64,000 bases of DNA from Frateuria aurantia DSM 6220 (GTDB lineage: Bacteria; Pseudomonadota; Gammaproteobacteria; Xanthomonadales; Rhodanobacteraceae), in NCBI RefSeq assembly GCF_000242255.2, contig NC_017033.1:2119110-2183109 (forward strand). The letters are read 5' to 3'. This document shows, piece after piece, positions 20,938 through 29,933 of this stretch (positions are counted from its first letter, which is position 1; every line of letters starts with the position of its first letter). The translations under genes were made by a program, and so were the position numbers. The notes below the pieces were generated by a model. The model ran no database searches, had not been told where the DNA came from, and saw only the letters and a list, made by a program, of their open reading frames with translations.

Positions 20938-21975
20938 TTAAAATCCGGCGGCGTTTGCGGACGCACCCTGCACGGCCACCCGGAACCGGGCCACATTCGC
21001 ATGCCGATAGGTGTCAAGCGCCACCGGCTGGCCGTCCAGCGTCACCGTGGCTCCACTGGCATTGCCTATCCGGACCAGCAGCCCCTGGTCGCTGCGGAAA
21101 GTCCGCTGGCTGTCGGCAGGCAACAAGCCATATTCAAGACGCTTGCCATCGACCGAGGTAACCTCGACCCAACTGGCCTGGGCCAGGCCCAGGGTCAGGG
21201 TCAGGCTGTGACTGCCTGCACCGACCTCGGCGGTACCGACGCCCGCGGCCGCGACTGGCGCCGCCGGGGCTGCCGCAGCCCGCTCATCGAGACCCGGCAT
21301 CATGGAAGCCATCAGTGGCTGAGCGGGGGCCGAAGCCGCCGGGGCCGCGCCGGGAACTCCCGCCACGACCGACGGCGCATTGAGCGGCATCGGAGACCTG
21401 GCCGCACCGCCCTCGATTTCGGCCAAGCCGCTTGCACTGGACACCGGCTCACCGGTGGTGGCTGCTGAGCTGGCTACCGGCGCTGCATCGAGCGGGTCCA
21501 GATGACTGATATTGTGATCCAGCGCGCCACTGACACCCAGCCAGACCACCGGCACCACGATCACCGCAGTGAACATCACATAGGTAGCGGCGCGCGCATA
21601 ACGCTCCAGCAGATGCCGGGAGCGGGAAATGCCGCCGGTCGAAACCAGCTGTGGCTGTGCCGTCCGCACTTCCGGCAAGCTCGCGCGAATCGATTCTTCG
21701 GACCAGCCCAGCAGCCGACCGTAATTGCTGATGTAGCTGCGCAGATAGATCGCGTAGTCGATGCCCAGGTGCTCATCGGCCTCCAGCTTGCGCAATACGC
21801 CCCGCGGCAGATGCAAGGCCTCGGCGCAATGGTCGATGGTCCAGCCCTTGGCCTGGCGCGCTGCGGCCAGGCGCTGCCCGAGCGAGCTGACGGCCGGATC
21901 GGACATGACAGGCGAAGGCGCGACGTCCGTGGGCGAGGCGGAATCCGAAGCATTGCAGGGCGGGATGGAATTCAT
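20938..21975 (-). CDS. rodZ: Cytoskeleton protein RodZ
   Basis: A 345-residue bitopic protein that anchors MreB filaments and sets rod shape. It has a cytoplasmic HTH_25 domain at about residues 30-100 (LGQRLAAARQAKGWTIDHCA, HLPRGVLRKLEA), a membrane helix near 128-148 (YVMFTAVIVVPVVWLGV), a long Ala/Pro-rich periplasmic linker, and a C-terminal DUF4115 domain (SWVEVTSVDGKRLEYGLL). The start overlaps the pilF stop by 4 bp, so pilF and rodZ are coupled as in many relatives. Confidence 0.9.
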   Translation of the reverse strand: MNSIPPCNASDSASPTDVAPSPVMSDPAVSSLGQRLAAARQAKGWTIDHCAEALHLPRGVLRKLEADEHLGIDYAIYLRSYISNYGRLLGWSEESIRASLPEVRTAQPQLVSTGGISRSRHLLERYARAATYVMFTAVIVVPVVWLGVSGALDHNISHLDPLDAAPVASSAATTGEPVSSASGLAEIEGGAARSPMPLNAPSVVAGVPGAAPAASAPAQPLMASMMPGLDERAAAAPAAPVAAAGVGTAEVGAGSHSLTLTLGLAQASWVEVTSVDGKRLEYGLLPADSQRTFRSDQGLLVRIGNASGATVTLDGQPVALDTYRHANVARFRVAVQGASANAAGF

Positions 21976-22754
21976 GGCTGAGCGGCAAGGTCAAGGGAGT
22001 GAGCCTGCGGAGAGGCGGGATACAACGTCCGCAAACGGGACGCGTAGCCTTTGGCCAGATCCGCATGGCCTAGCTTTAACTCGATCAGGTAACCAAGGTG
22101 CAACATGTCCGGGTCGGGTCGACCCAACCCATCCAGACGCTGCAGAAACGCCTCCGCACGCAGCGGATCATTTCCTTTATAAAACAGTTGGGCCAGGTGA
22201 TACAACGCATAGGCATTCGCCGGGTCGGTCTCCAAGGCATGCCTGAAGTCCGCCTCGGCGGCCTGCGGCGCCCCCAGCTCGGTGTCGCAGATGCCGCGAT
22301 TGGTCCATGCTACCGCCGGCGTGCGGTAGAACGGATCGGCCAGGGCGGCATACAGATAGGGCAACCCCTCGGCCGGCCGGTTGATCCGGCACAGGAAGGC
22401 ACCCAGATTGTTGTTCAGATCGCCCTTGCCCGGCTGCATCCGCAGGGCCGCGCGATAATGGGCCTCGGCTTCGGGCATCCGGCCGATACGCTCGTAGACC
22501 ACGGCAATCACGGTATGCGCCGGCACGTAGTTCGGATCGAAACCCAGAGCGATCTTCAACTTGTCCAGCGCCCCTTCCAGATCGCCCTGGGCCATATAAC
22601 GCTGACCCAGTTCGGTATGGATCCGCGCGCCATTCTCGGCACTGTCGGAAGCCGTCGGCACCTTCAGGCCGTTGTCACGACTGGTATGGGTGACGCAGCC
22701 CCCCAGGCCCGCCAAGGCAAGAAACAGACAGATGATCCGCAGATCAATCCGCAT
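21972..22754 (-). CDS. pilF: Type IV pilus biogenesis/stability lipoprotein PilF (PilW)
   Basis: A 260-residue TPR lipoprotein that helps the PilQ secretin multimerise in the outer membrane. The lipobox is LGGC with C20, followed by six TPR-like repeats beginning [20 protein letters not shown]. The ATG at 22754 lies inside the 3' end of rlmN (11-bp overlap) and has AGGAG at an ideal 7-nt spacing; longer frames upstream lack a signal peptide. Type IV pilus structural genes are not in the window. Confidence 0.9.
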   Translation of the reverse strand: MRIDLRIICLFLALAGLGGCVTHTSRDNGLKVPTASDSAENGARIHTELGQRYMAQGDLEGALDKLKIALGFDPNYVPAHTVIAVVYERIGRMPEAEAHYRAALRMQPGKGDLNNNLGAFLCRINRPAEGLPYLYAALADPFYRTPAVAWTNRGICDTELGAPQAAEADFRHALETDPANAYALYHLAQLFYKGNDPLRAEAFLQRLDGLGRPDPDMLHLGYLIELKLGHADLAKGYASRLRTLYPASPQAHSLDLAAQP

Positions 22755-23856
22755 GCGCCAGCTCCTGGCTGCGCAGAAATTCAGCCTGGCGGCGGGTGCG
22801 GTCCAGCACCTGCCCCTTGAGCTGACCGCAGGCCGCATCGATGTCATCGCCGCGGGTACGGCGCAACATGGTCAGCACGCCGGCATTCAGCAGCTGGGTC
22901 TGGAAATCACGGATGGTCTCGGGCTCGGAACGCTCGTAGCGGGTGCCCGGAAACGGATTGAAGGGAATCAGATTGACCTTGCACTGCGGCAGCTTTCGCA
23001 TCAGCTTGATCAGCTGACGAGCATGCAAAGGCTGATCATTGATGCCCTTCATCAAGGTGTATTCGAAGGTAATCGATGTGCGCGGTCGTCTCGCCAGCCA
23101 GCGCTGGCAGCAGGCGACCAGTTCATCGATCGGATAGCGCTTGTTGAGCGGGACCAGCTCGGTCCGCAGCTCATCATTGGCCGCATGCAGGGAGACTGCC
23201 AGCGACACATCCATCGCATCGGACAGCTTGTCGATCATCGGCACCATGCCGGCGGTGGACAAGGTCACGCGCTTGGAGGCCAGCCCGAAACCGAGATCAT
23301 CGCGCATCAGGCTCATCGCCTTGATGACGTTGTCGAAATTGGCCAACGGCTCACCCATGCCCATCATCACCACATTGGTGATGCGGCGACGCTGATGGGT
23401 GTAGTTGCCCAGCTGCTTGGCCGCCACCCAGACCTGCCCGATGATTTCGGCCGTCGAGAGGTTGCGGTTGAAGCCCTGGGTCGCCGTGGAACAGAACTGG
23501 CAGTTCAAGGCGCAGCCCACCTGCGAGGACACGCACAGCGTGCCGCGGGTCGGTTCGGGGATGTAGACGGTCTCGATGGCATTGCCACCATCCATGCCCA
23601 GCAGCCACTTGTGGGTGCCGTCCACGGCGCCCTTGTCGAACAGAGTGGCCGGGGGTCCGACATAGCAGACCTCCGACAACTTGGCACGCAACGCCTTGCC
23701 GACGTCCGTCATCTGTTCGAAATCGGAGACCAGGTGATGGTACATCCACTTCATCACCTGCTCTGCCCGATACGGCTTCTCGCCGAGCTGCGCGAAATAA
23801 TCGCGCAGACCCTGGCGATCGAAGTCGAGCAGATTGACTTTTTCGACCTGACTCAC
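22744..23856 (-). CDS. rlmN: Dual-specificity 23S rRNA/tRNA methyltransferase RlmN
   Basis: A 370-residue radical-SAM enzyme that methylates C2 of A2503 in 23S rRNA and A37 in some tRNAs. The 4Fe-4S motif CxxxCxxC is at C115/C119/C122 ([11 protein letters not shown]), with the methyl-carrying C-terminal Cys in [13 protein letters not shown] selected a GTG start at 23856 because it has GAGG 8 nt upstream and gives the usual N-terminus ([15 protein letters not shown]); the frame otherwise runs back through ndk. Only 10 bp separate it from the ndk stop. Confidence 0.94.
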   Translation of the reverse strand: MSQVEKVNLLDFDRQGLRDYFAQLGEKPYRAEQVMKWMYHHLVSDFEQMTDVGKALRAKLSEVCYVGPPATLFDKGAVDGTHKWLLGMDGGNAIETVYIPEPTRGTLCVSSQVGCALNCQFCSTATQGFNRNLSTAEIIGQVWVAAKQLGNYTHQRRRITNVVMMGMGEPLANFDNVIKAMSLMRDDLGFGLASKRVTLSTAGMVPMIDKLSDAMDVSLAVSLHAANDELRTELVPLNKRYPIDELVACCQRWLARRPRTSITFEYTLMKGINDQPLHARQLIKLMRKLPQCKVNLIPFNPFPGTRYERSEPETIRDFQTQLLNAGVLTMLRRTRGDDIDAACGQLKGQVLDRTRRQAEFLRSQELAHAD

Positions 23857-23866
23857 GTGCTCTACC

Positions 23867-24292
23867 TCAGCGGGAGTGGATTTCCGTACCCGCGAAGAAG
23901 TACGCAATCTCATTCGCGGCGGTTTCGGCGGCATCCGAACCATGCACGGCATTGGCGTCGATGGAATCGGCGAAGTCGGCGCGAATGGTGCCGGCGGCCG
24001 CATCCTTCGGGTTGGTGGCGCCCATCAGCTCACGGTTCTTCAGAATCGCGCCCTCGCCTTCCAGCACCTGGATGGCGACCGGACCGGAGATCATGAAGTC
24101 AACCAGTGCCTTGAAGAAGGGACGCTCGGCGTGCACGGCATAGAAGCCTTCGGCTTCGGCACGAGACAGCTGGGTCAGCTTGGAAGCGACGATCTTCAGG
24201 CCGGCCTGCTCGAAGCGGCTGTAGATCTGGCCGATCACGTTCTTGGCGACAGCGTCGGGTTTGATAATGGAAAGGGTGCGCTCGAGCGCCAT
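23867..24292 (-). CDS. ndk: Nucleoside-diphosphate kinase
   Basis: A 141-residue Ndk that equilibrates NTP and dNTP pools via a phosphohistidine. The catalytic residue is H117 in NAVHGSD, and the N-terminal [12 protein letters not shown] and the [17 protein letters not shown] segments are diagnostic. The ATG at 24292 has GGAG 7 nt upstream. It leads the ndk-rlmN-pilF-rodZ group and diverges from the PsrA-like regulator 217 bp away. Confidence 0.96.
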   Translation of the reverse strand: MALERTLSIIKPDAVAKNVIGQIYSRFEQAGLKIVASKLTQLSRAEAEGFYAVHAERPFFKALVDFMISGPVAIQVLEGEGAILKNRELMGATNPKDAAAGTIRADFADSIDANAVHGSDAAETAANEIAYFFAGTEIHSR

Positions 24293-24429
24293 AACTAACT
24301 CCACGATACAGAAAGGTACAGAAATCCCGCCATGCCCGCCGGCATGACACCACAGCGTGCATGAGGGGGAGATTAAGGGTCGGGAAAGTTTGACAGATTA
24401 CGCGCAATCCGCAAGCAACAGCGACAATT

Positions 24430-24443
24430 GAAACAACTGTTTG
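24430..24443. promoter_or_regulatory. PsrA-type operator box 1
   Basis: GAAACAACTGTTTG fits the PsrA recognition pattern described in pseudomonads, (G/C)AAAC-N2-4-GTTT(G/C). Its right half overlaps the candidate -35 hexamer TTGACT of the downstream regulator gene, so bound repressor would block RNA polymerase. Confidence 0.6.
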
Positions 24444-24469
24444 ACTCGTCAACAGGCCGGGCGTAGTCT
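24441..24469 (+). promoter_or_regulatory. Candidate sigma-70 promoter of the psrA-fadB-fadA unit
   Basis: TTGACT (24441-24446) and TAGTCT (24464-24469) with 17-bp spacing. The -35 is strong and the -10 weak. It is bracketed by the two PsrA-like boxes, which argues for autoregulation. The predicted start point is about 35 bp before the regulator's ATG. Confidence 0.5.
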
Positions 24470-24483
24470 TAAACGAACGTTTG
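24470..24483. promoter_or_regulatory. PsrA-type operator box 2
   Basis: TAAACGAACGTTTG has the same AAAC-N4-GTTTG core as box 1 and begins exactly 40 bp from it, close to four helical turns, placing both boxes on one face of the DNA. It covers the expected transcription start. Confidence 0.55.
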
Positions 24484-24509
24484 AAACTTGCCGAGCAGCA
24501 CCCGATTTC

Positions 24510-25130
24510 ATGGACTCCACGCCCCCTATTCCGACCAAACAGCGCATCCTGGCCGCCGCCGAAGAGCTGTTTGCTCAACACGGCTTCGACGGGGCTTCGC
24601 TGCGTCAGGTCACGGCCAGCGCAGGCGTCAACCTGGCCGCCGTCAATTACCATTTCGGCTCGAAAAGCCAGCTGATCGAGGAAATCTTCCGGCACCGCCT
24701 GGATGATATCAACGGCCGTCGTCTGCTGGCCCTGCACAAGATCGCCGGCAAGCCCGAGACCGTGCTGGAGGACGTGATCGCCGCCTACGTCAGGCCGGCC
24801 GTGGAGCTGTCAGGCGAGGGCGAGGGCTCGGTGTTCATGCGTGTCATGGCCAGGGCCTATGCCGAGCATGACGATACCCTGCGACGCTTCCTGTCCGAAA
24901 ACTACGGGCATGTGATGCGCCAGTTCGTGGCTGAATTCGGGCGCCTGCTGCCCGAGCTGGGCAAGGAAGACCTGTATTGGCGGATCGACCTGATGACGGG
25001 CGCGCTGACCCACGCGATGTCCGGCTTCGGCATGATCCAGCGCAAGAGCGACATTCCGGAACGTCAGCATCGCGAGAAGATCGTCGAGCAGTTGCTGCGT
25101 TTCACGGCATCCGGCCTGCGACATCCCTGA
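24510..25130 (+). CDS. psrA: TetR-family regulator of fatty-acid degradation, PsrA-like
   Basis: A 206-residue TetR repressor. The N-terminal helix-turn-helix spans about residues 12-56 (RILAAAEELFAQHGFDGASL, then AGVNLAAVNYHFGSKSQLI). The AAVNYHFGSK recognition segment and the C-terminal ligand domain (SVFMRVMARAYAEHDDTLRR, YWRIDLMTGALTHAMSG) closely resemble pseudomonad PsrA, which represses beta-oxidation genes and is released by long-chain acyl-CoA or fatty acid. The ATG at 24510 was chosen because MDSTPPIPTKQRIL is a normal TetR start. It lies 61 bp upstream of the fadB-like gene on the same strand, with paired operator-like boxes over its own promoter. Confidence 0.8.
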   Translation: MDSTPPIPTKQRILAAAEELFAQHGFDGASLRQVTASAGVNLAAVNYHFGSKSQLIEEIFRHRLDDINGRRLLALHKIAGKPETVLEDVIAAYVRPAVELSGEGEGSVFMRVMARAYAEHDDTLRRFLSENYGHVMRQFVAEFGRLLPELGKEDLYWRIDLMTGALTHAMSGFGMIQRKSDIPERQHREKIVEQLLRFTASGLRHP

Positions 25131-25191
25131 GCCCTCGCTGGAAAGGGGCAGGTCAGGCCTTATCATCCCTTCGTATCAGTCGGAGAATGCA

Positions 25192-27561
25192 ATGTCCGCA
25201 ATACCGTTACGTGTCCGCAAGGCTGCGGTGCTGGGTGCAGGCGTGATGGGGGCGCAGATCGCCGCCCACCTGACCAATGCCGGTGTCGAAACCCTCCTGT
25301 TCGACCTGAGCGCCAAGGACGGGCCCAAAAGCGGCATTTCGCAGAAGGCCATCGAGCATCTGAAAAAGCTGTCGCCGGCTCCGCTGGCCCTGCCCGAGTT
25401 CGCCGGCCTGATCCGCGCGGCCAATTATGACGAAGATCTGGCCCTGCTTCAGGATGTGGATCTGGTGATCGAGGCCATTGCCGAGCGCATGGACTGGAAG
25501 CTGGCGCTGTACGAAAAGATCGCGCCGCATGTCAACGACCATGCCATTCTGGCCAGCAATACCTCCGGCCTGTCGATCACCGAGCAGGCCTCGGCCTTGC
25601 CCGCCGCGCTGCAGGCGCGTTTCACCGGCGTGCATTTCTTCAATCCGCCGCGCTATATGTATCTGGTCGAGCTGATTCCGACCCCGCATACCGATCCCAA
25701 GGTGCTCGAAGGTCTGGAAGCCTTCCTGACCAGCACGGTCGGCAAAGGCGTGATCTATGCCCGCGACACGCCGAACTTTATCGGCAACCGCGTCGGCGTG
25801 TTCTCGATGCTGGCCACCATGCAGCACACCCAGCAATTTCAGCTTGGCTTCGACGTGGTCGACGCGCTGACCGGCCCGGCCATCGGCCGCCCCAAGAGCG
25901 CCACCTACCGCACCGCGGACGTGGTCGGCCTGGATACCATGGCCCATGTCATCAAGACCCTGGAGTCGCTCAAGGACGATCCGTGGTACGCCAGCTACCA
26001 AGTGCCGGTATGGCTGCAGGCCCTGATCGACAAGGGCGCCCTGGGCCAGAAGACCGGTGCAGGCTTCTACCGCAAGCTGGGCAAGGACATCCAGGTGATC
26101 GACCTGGCCAGCCAGGACTACCGTCCGTCCGGCCAGGGCGCTTCCGACGAAGTCGCCGCCATTCTGGCGATACGGGACCCGGCCGAGAAGTTCGCCAAGC
26201 TGCACGCCTCCAGCGATCCGCAGGCCCGGTTCCTGTGGGCCACCTTCCGGGATCTGTTCCATTACTGCGCCTGGCATCTGGGCGATATCGCCGATACCGC
26301 GCGGGATGTGGATCTGGCGATCCGCTGGGGCTACGGCTGGAAACAAGGTCCGTTCGAAATCTGGCAGGCCGCCGGCTGGAAGCAGATCGCGACCTGGATC
26401 GAAGCCGATATCGCCGCCGGCAAGACCCTGGCCAGCGTACCTCTGCCGACCTGGGTCAGCGATGGCCGCGACGGCGTCTACACCGGCCAGGGCGCCTGGA
26501 GTGCCGCCGATCAGGCCTACAAGCCGCGCTCGACCCATCCGGTCTATGCGCGCCAGCTGTTCCCCGATCCGGTCCTCGGTGAAACGGCGGATCGCGGCCA
26601 GACCGTCTGGGAAAATGACGGCGTGCGGTTGTGGACCCTGGGCGACGACGGCATCGGCATCCTGTCGTTCAAGACCAAGATGAACACCTTCAACGACCAT
26701 GTCCTGAACGGCATCCAGCAGGCCATCGATGTAGCCGAGCAGCAGCTCAAGGCCATGGTGATCTGGCAGACCGGCGAACCCTTCTCGGCCGGCGCCGATC
26801 TCAAGGGTGCCCTGGGACTGCTGAAGGCCGACAATTTCGAAGCCTTTGAATCGCTGGTGGCCAACTTCCAGCGCACCACGATGCGGGTCAAGCATGCGCT
26901 GATCCCGGTGGTTTCGGCCGTACGCGGCCTGGCCCTGGGTGGTGGCTGCGAACTGCAGATGCACTCGGCCCGCACCGTGGCCGCCCTGGAAAGCTATATC
27001 GGCCTGGTCGAGGCCGGCGTCGGCCTGCTGCCGGCCGGATCCGGCCTGAAGGAGTTCGCCCTGCGGGCGGCCCGCCAGTTCCCGGAAGATCCCTTCGAAG
27101 GCCTCAAGCGGGTCTTCGAGACCGTGGCCATGGCCAAGGTCTCGGCCAGCGCTTTCGAGGCAAAACAACTGGGCCTGCTGCGTGACAGCGACATCATCGT
27201 GCTCAACAGCTTCGAGCTGTTGCATGTGGCCAAACAGACCGCCGGCGCCCTGGCCGAGAGCGGCTGGCGTCCGCCCCTGCCCGCCCATGCCATTCCGGTC
27301 GCCGGCGCCACGGGCTGGGCCAATTTCAAGGCCCAGCTGGTGAACATGCAGGCCGGCTATTTCGTTTCGGAACATGACGCCGAGATCGCCGGACGGATTG
27401 CCGACGTGCTGTGCGGCGGCCCCATCGAAAAAGGCTCGCTGGTCGATGAAGCCTGGCTTCTGGCACTGGAGCGCAAGCACTTCGTGGCGCTTGGCCGCAC
27501 CGAAAAGACCCAGGCCCGCATCGCCCACACCCTGACCACCGGCAAGCCGCTGCGGAACTGA
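25192..27561 (+). CDS. Bifunctional 3-hydroxyacyl-CoA dehydrogenase / enoyl-CoA hydratase
   Basis: A 789-residue multifunctional beta-oxidation enzyme. The NAD-binding dehydrogenase domain comes first (Rossmann motif LGAGVMGAQIAAH at residues 14-26, catalytic VHFFNPPRYM). A second dehydrogenase C-terminal domain follows, then a C-terminal crotonase-fold hydratase domain from about residue 480 with GGGCELQMHS and EAGVGLLPAGSGLKE. This order is the reverse of E. coli FadB/FadJ and matches Bacillus FadN-type proteins. Catalytic roles are hydration of trans-2-enoyl-CoA and oxidation of L-3-hydroxyacyl-CoA. GGAG sits 6 nt before the ATG. It is co-directional with psrA and the thiolase gene. Confidence 0.9.
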   Translation: MSAIPLRVRKAAVLGAGVMGAQIAAHLTNAGVETLLFDLSAKDGPKSGISQKAIEHLKKLSPAPLALPEFAGLIRAANYDEDLALLQDVDLVIEAIAERMDWKLALYEKIAPHVNDHAILASNTSGLSITEQASALPAALQARFTGVHFFNPPRYMYLVELIPTPHTDPKVLEGLEAFLTSTVGKGVIYARDTPNFIGNRVGVFSMLATMQHTQQFQLGFDVVDALTGPAIGRPKSATYRTADVVGLDTMAHVIKTLESLKDDPWYASYQVPVWLQALIDKGALGQKTGAGFYRKLGKDIQVIDLASQDYRPSGQGASDEVAAILAIRDPAEKFAKLHASSDPQARFLWATFRDLFHYCAWHLGDIADTARDVDLAIRWGYGWKQGPFEIWQAAGWKQIATWIEADIAAGKTLASVPLPTWVSDGRDGVYTGQGAWSAADQAYKPRSTHPVYARQLFPDPVLGETADRGQTVWENDGVRLWTLGDDGIGILSFKTKMNTFNDHVLNGIQQAIDVAEQQLKAMVIWQTGEPFSAGADLKGALGLLKADNFEAFESLVANFQRTTMRVKHALIPVVSAVRGLALGGGCELQMHSARTVAALESYIGLVEAGVGLLPAGSGLKEFALRAARQFPEDPFEGLKRVFETVAMAKVSASAFEAKQLGLLRDSDIIVLNSFELLHVAKQTAGALAESGWRPPLPAHAIPVAGATGWANFKAQLVNMQAGYFVSEHDAEIAGRIADVLCGGPIEKGSLVDEAWLLALERKHFVALGRTEKTQARIAHTLTTGKPLRN

Positions 27562-27572
27562 TGGCGTCCCGT

Positions 27573-27597
27573 GCGCGCCGCCCAGGTCGCGGCGCGC
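27573..27597 (+). other. Intercistronic hairpin between the fadB-like and thiolase genes
   Basis: A perfect 9-bp GC stem (GCGCGCCGC/GCGGCGCGC) with a 7-nt loop lies in the 72-bp gap, without a T tract. It is more likely an mRNA-stability or processing element adjusting the ratio of the two enzymes than a terminator. Confidence 0.45.
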
Positions 27598-27633
27598 CGG
27601 ACCCTCTTCGTCAAACGACAAAGGATTTGGATC

Positions 27634-28839
27634 ATGAGCAAGCAAGTCCAGGACGCCTATATCGTCGCCGCCACCCGGACTCCGGTCGGCAAGGCACCGC
27701 GTGGCGTGTTTCGTCATACCCGGCCAGATGATCTTCTGGCCCACGTCATCCGCCAGGTCATCGCCCAGGCGCCCGGCATCGATCCGGCCCTGATCGGTGA
27801 TGCCATCATCGGCTGCGCCATGCCCGAGGCCGAGCAAGGCATGAACATCGCCCGCATCGGCGTGCTGCTGGCCGGCCTGCCCGATGCCGTGCCCGGCGTC
27901 ACCGTCAATCGCTTCTGTTCTTCCGGGCTGCAGGCCGTGGCGATGGCGGCGGACCGGATCCGTCTGGGCGAGGCCGATCTGATGCTGGCCGGCGGCACCG
28001 AGAGCATGAGTGCGGTACCGATGATGGGCAACAAGGTGGCGATGAACCCGTCCATCTTCAGCAACGAACATGTCGGCATCGCCTACGGCATGGGCATCAC
28101 CGCCGAAAACGTCGCCAAACATTGGAAAATCAGTCGCGAAGCCCAGGACCGGTTCGCGGCCGCCAGCCACGACAAGGCCCTCGCCGCCATCGCTGCCGGC
28201 GAGTTCAAGGACGAAATCAGCCCCTATGCCTTGAACAACCATTTCCCCGATCTGGCCAGCGGCCGGATCATCGAGGACAGTCGTCTGGTCGACACCGATG
28301 AAGGCCCGCGTGCCGGCAGCTCGGCCGAGGTGCTGGGCAAGCTGCGCACTGTATTCCGCAACGGCCAGTTCGGCGGCTCGGTCACCGCCGGCAACTCCTC
28401 GCAGACCTCGGATGGCGCGGCCGCGATCCTGCTGGCCAGCGAAAGCGCGATCAAGCGTTACAACCTGCAGCCACTGGCCCGCTTCGTCGGCTATGCCGTG
28501 GCCGGTGTGCCGCCGGAAGTCATGGGCATCGGCCCCAAGGAGGCGATTCCCCGCGTGCTGAAACAGGTCGATCTGAGCCAGGATCAGCTGGACTGGATCG
28601 AGCTGAACGAGGCCTTTGCGGCCCAGTCACTGGCGGTCATCCAGGATCTGGGCCTGGATCCGGGCAAGGTCAACCCGCTGGGCGGCGCCATCGCACTCGG
28701 CCACCCGCTGGGCGCGACCGGCGCCATCCGCACGGCCACGCTCGTGCACGGCCTGCGTCGACGCAGGCAGAAGTACGGCATGGTGACCATGTGCATCGGC
28801 ACAGGCATGGGTGCCGCCGGGGTTTTCGAAGCGCTCTGA
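27634..28839 (+). CDS. fadA: Acetyl-CoA C-acyltransferase (3-ketoacyl-CoA thiolase)
   Basis: A 401-residue thiolase that cleaves 3-ketoacyl-CoA to acetyl-CoA and a shortened acyl-CoA, completing the cycle begun by the upstream gene. The catalytic triad is visible: nucleophile C95 in NRFCSSGLQ, His near 357 in GHPLGATG, and Cys near 387 in MCIGTGMGAA. The ATG at 27634 is preceded by AAGGAT. Its sequence could also fit a biosynthetic acetyl-CoA acetyltransferase, but the operon supports a degradative role. Confidence 0.9.
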   Translation: MSKQVQDAYIVAATRTPVGKAPRGVFRHTRPDDLLAHVIRQVIAQAPGIDPALIGDAIIGCAMPEAEQGMNIARIGVLLAGLPDAVPGVTVNRFCSSGLQAVAMAADRIRLGEADLMLAGGTESMSAVPMMGNKVAMNPSIFSNEHVGIAYGMGITAENVAKHWKISREAQDRFAAASHDKALAAIAAGEFKDEISPYALNNHFPDLASGRIIEDSRLVDTDEGPRAGSSAEVLGKLRTVFRNGQFGGSVTAGNSSQTSDGAAAILLASESAIKRYNLQPLARFVGYAVAGVPPEVMGIGPKEAIPRVLKQVDLSQDQLDWIELNEAFAAQSLAVIQDLGLDPGKVNPLGGAIALGHPLGATGAIRTATLVHGLRRRRQKYGMVTMCIGTGMGAAGVFEAL

Positions 28840-28844
28840 AGTGC

Positions 28845-28875
28845 CACGGCCGGAGCGCAACGCGCTCCGGCCGTG
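28845..28875 (+). terminator. Stem-loop ending the fad operon
   Basis: A perfect 13-bp stem (CACGGCCGGAGCG / CGCTCCGGCCGTG, loop CAACG) begins 6 bp after the thiolase stop and faces the convergent acyltransferase gene. No clear T tract follows, so termination may be Rho-assisted. Confidence 0.6.
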
Positions 28876-28899
28876 ATCTTCCAGCTGCCGCCCCCGACT

Positions 28900-29802
28900 T
28901 CAGCGCGGGCCGAGCTCGCCCAGCAGCTGCTCGATCCGGCCGTCCTTTTCAGTCCACAGCGCATTCATCCAGGCCTGGAAACGCTCGCGGTAGGCCTGAT
29001 CTCCCTGATAGTCACCCACCATATCCTGTGGCAAGGGGTGCTCGCGGATGTCGACGCATACCGTGCCGACCCGCCCGGCAATCATGTCGTGCATGCCGCC
29101 AACCCCGTCGGGATAAACGATGGTGATGTCCAGAATGCTGTGCAATACATCGCCCATGGCACTCAGCACGAAGGCGGTACCGCCAGCCTTGGGGCGCAGC
29201 AGATGGCGATAAGGCGACTGCTGCTGGTCATGCTTGGCTTGGGTAAAGCGGGTACCTTCGGCGAAATTCATGATCGCGGAAGGAATCCTGCGAAAACGCT
29301 CGCAAGCCTTGCGGGTAATCTCCATGTCACGCCCCTTAAGCTCCGGCCGCCTGGCCAGCACCGCCGGCGAATAACGCCGCATGAACGGAAAATCCAGCGC
29401 CCACCAGGCCTGGCCCAGCAAGGGGACCCATATCAGCTGCTGCTTCAGAAAGAAGCGCATAAAAGGTATTTTCCGATTCAGGGCATACTGCAGCGCGGGA
29501 ATGTCGACCCAGCTCTGGTGATTGCAAAGCAACAGATAGTTCCGGTCCGGCCGCAAATCCTGCGGCAGCCGAATCCGCCAGTCGATGCGGGTGAAGATCC
29601 CGAACATCACATTGTTGACATGCAGCCAGCTCTCGGCGATCGCCGCCAGCCCTCTCGAACACAGATCACGCCAGGACTGCAAGGGCACTACGATCTTGGC
29701 CAGGGTCAGGACCGCCATCAGCAGAATATGCACGACGGTGTTGAACGCGATCAGCAAATAGACCAGGGGAATTCGCAGCCAAGCAGGCAACTGGGCGAAC
29801 AT
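28900..29802 (-). CDS. 1-acyl-glycerol-3-phosphate-type acyltransferase (YihG/LCLAT-like)
   Basis: A 300-residue PlsC-superfamily acyltransferase with two N-terminal hydrophobic helices (about residues 10-42). The catalytic NHxxxxD box is CNHQSWVD, and the acceptor-binding motif is NFAEGTRFT. The overall pattern (FFLKQQLIWVPLLGQAWWAL, FPFMRR) matches the E. coli YihG and eukaryotic LCLAT1 group, so it probably acylates lysophospholipids in the inner membrane. It stands alone, converging with the fad operon; its proximity to fatty-acid degradation may be coincidental. Confidence 0.87.
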   Translation of the reverse strand: MFAQLPAWLRIPLVYLLIAFNTVVHILLMAVLTLAKIVVPLQSWRDLCSRGLAAIAESWLHVNNVMFGIFTRIDWRIRLPQDLRPDRNYLLLCNHQSWVDIPALQYALNRKIPFMRFFLKQQLIWVPLLGQAWWALDFPFMRRYSPAVLARRPELKGRDMEITRKACERFRRIPSAIMNFAEGTRFTQAKHDQQQSPYRHLLRPKAGGTAFVLSAMGDVLHSILDITIVYPDGVGGMHDMIAGRVGTVCVDIREHPLPQDMVGDYQGDQAYRERFQAWMNALWTEKDGRIEQLLGELGPR

Positions 29803-29885
29803 GAAGCTTCCGTCATGACCAGGGCGCTCAAGGATACACCAGCTGCCTCTTGCCAGGGCTGTCGGCAGACGCGCGCCGGGTCACG

Positions 29886-29922
29886 GCCCGGATCAGCGCC
29901 CGGCAAGAGGCATGATCCGGGC
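29886..29922 (-). terminator. Stem-loop downstream of the suf operon
   Basis: A perfect 10-bp inverted repeat GCCCGGATCA/TGATCCGGGC with a 17-nt GC-rich loop sits 12 bp past the sufS stop codon. No T tract follows, so it is offered as a probable 3' end structure only. Confidence 0.45.
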
Positions 29923-29933
29923 TCGCTCGGCCA

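Noticed and set aside
25207-28242. Minus-strand open frame of 1011 codons opposite the fadB-like and thiolase genes
   Set aside because: It is antisense to two genes with intact catalytic motifs, its translation is Gly/His/Gln-rich and matches no family; such long antisense frames are expected from the third-position GC bias.
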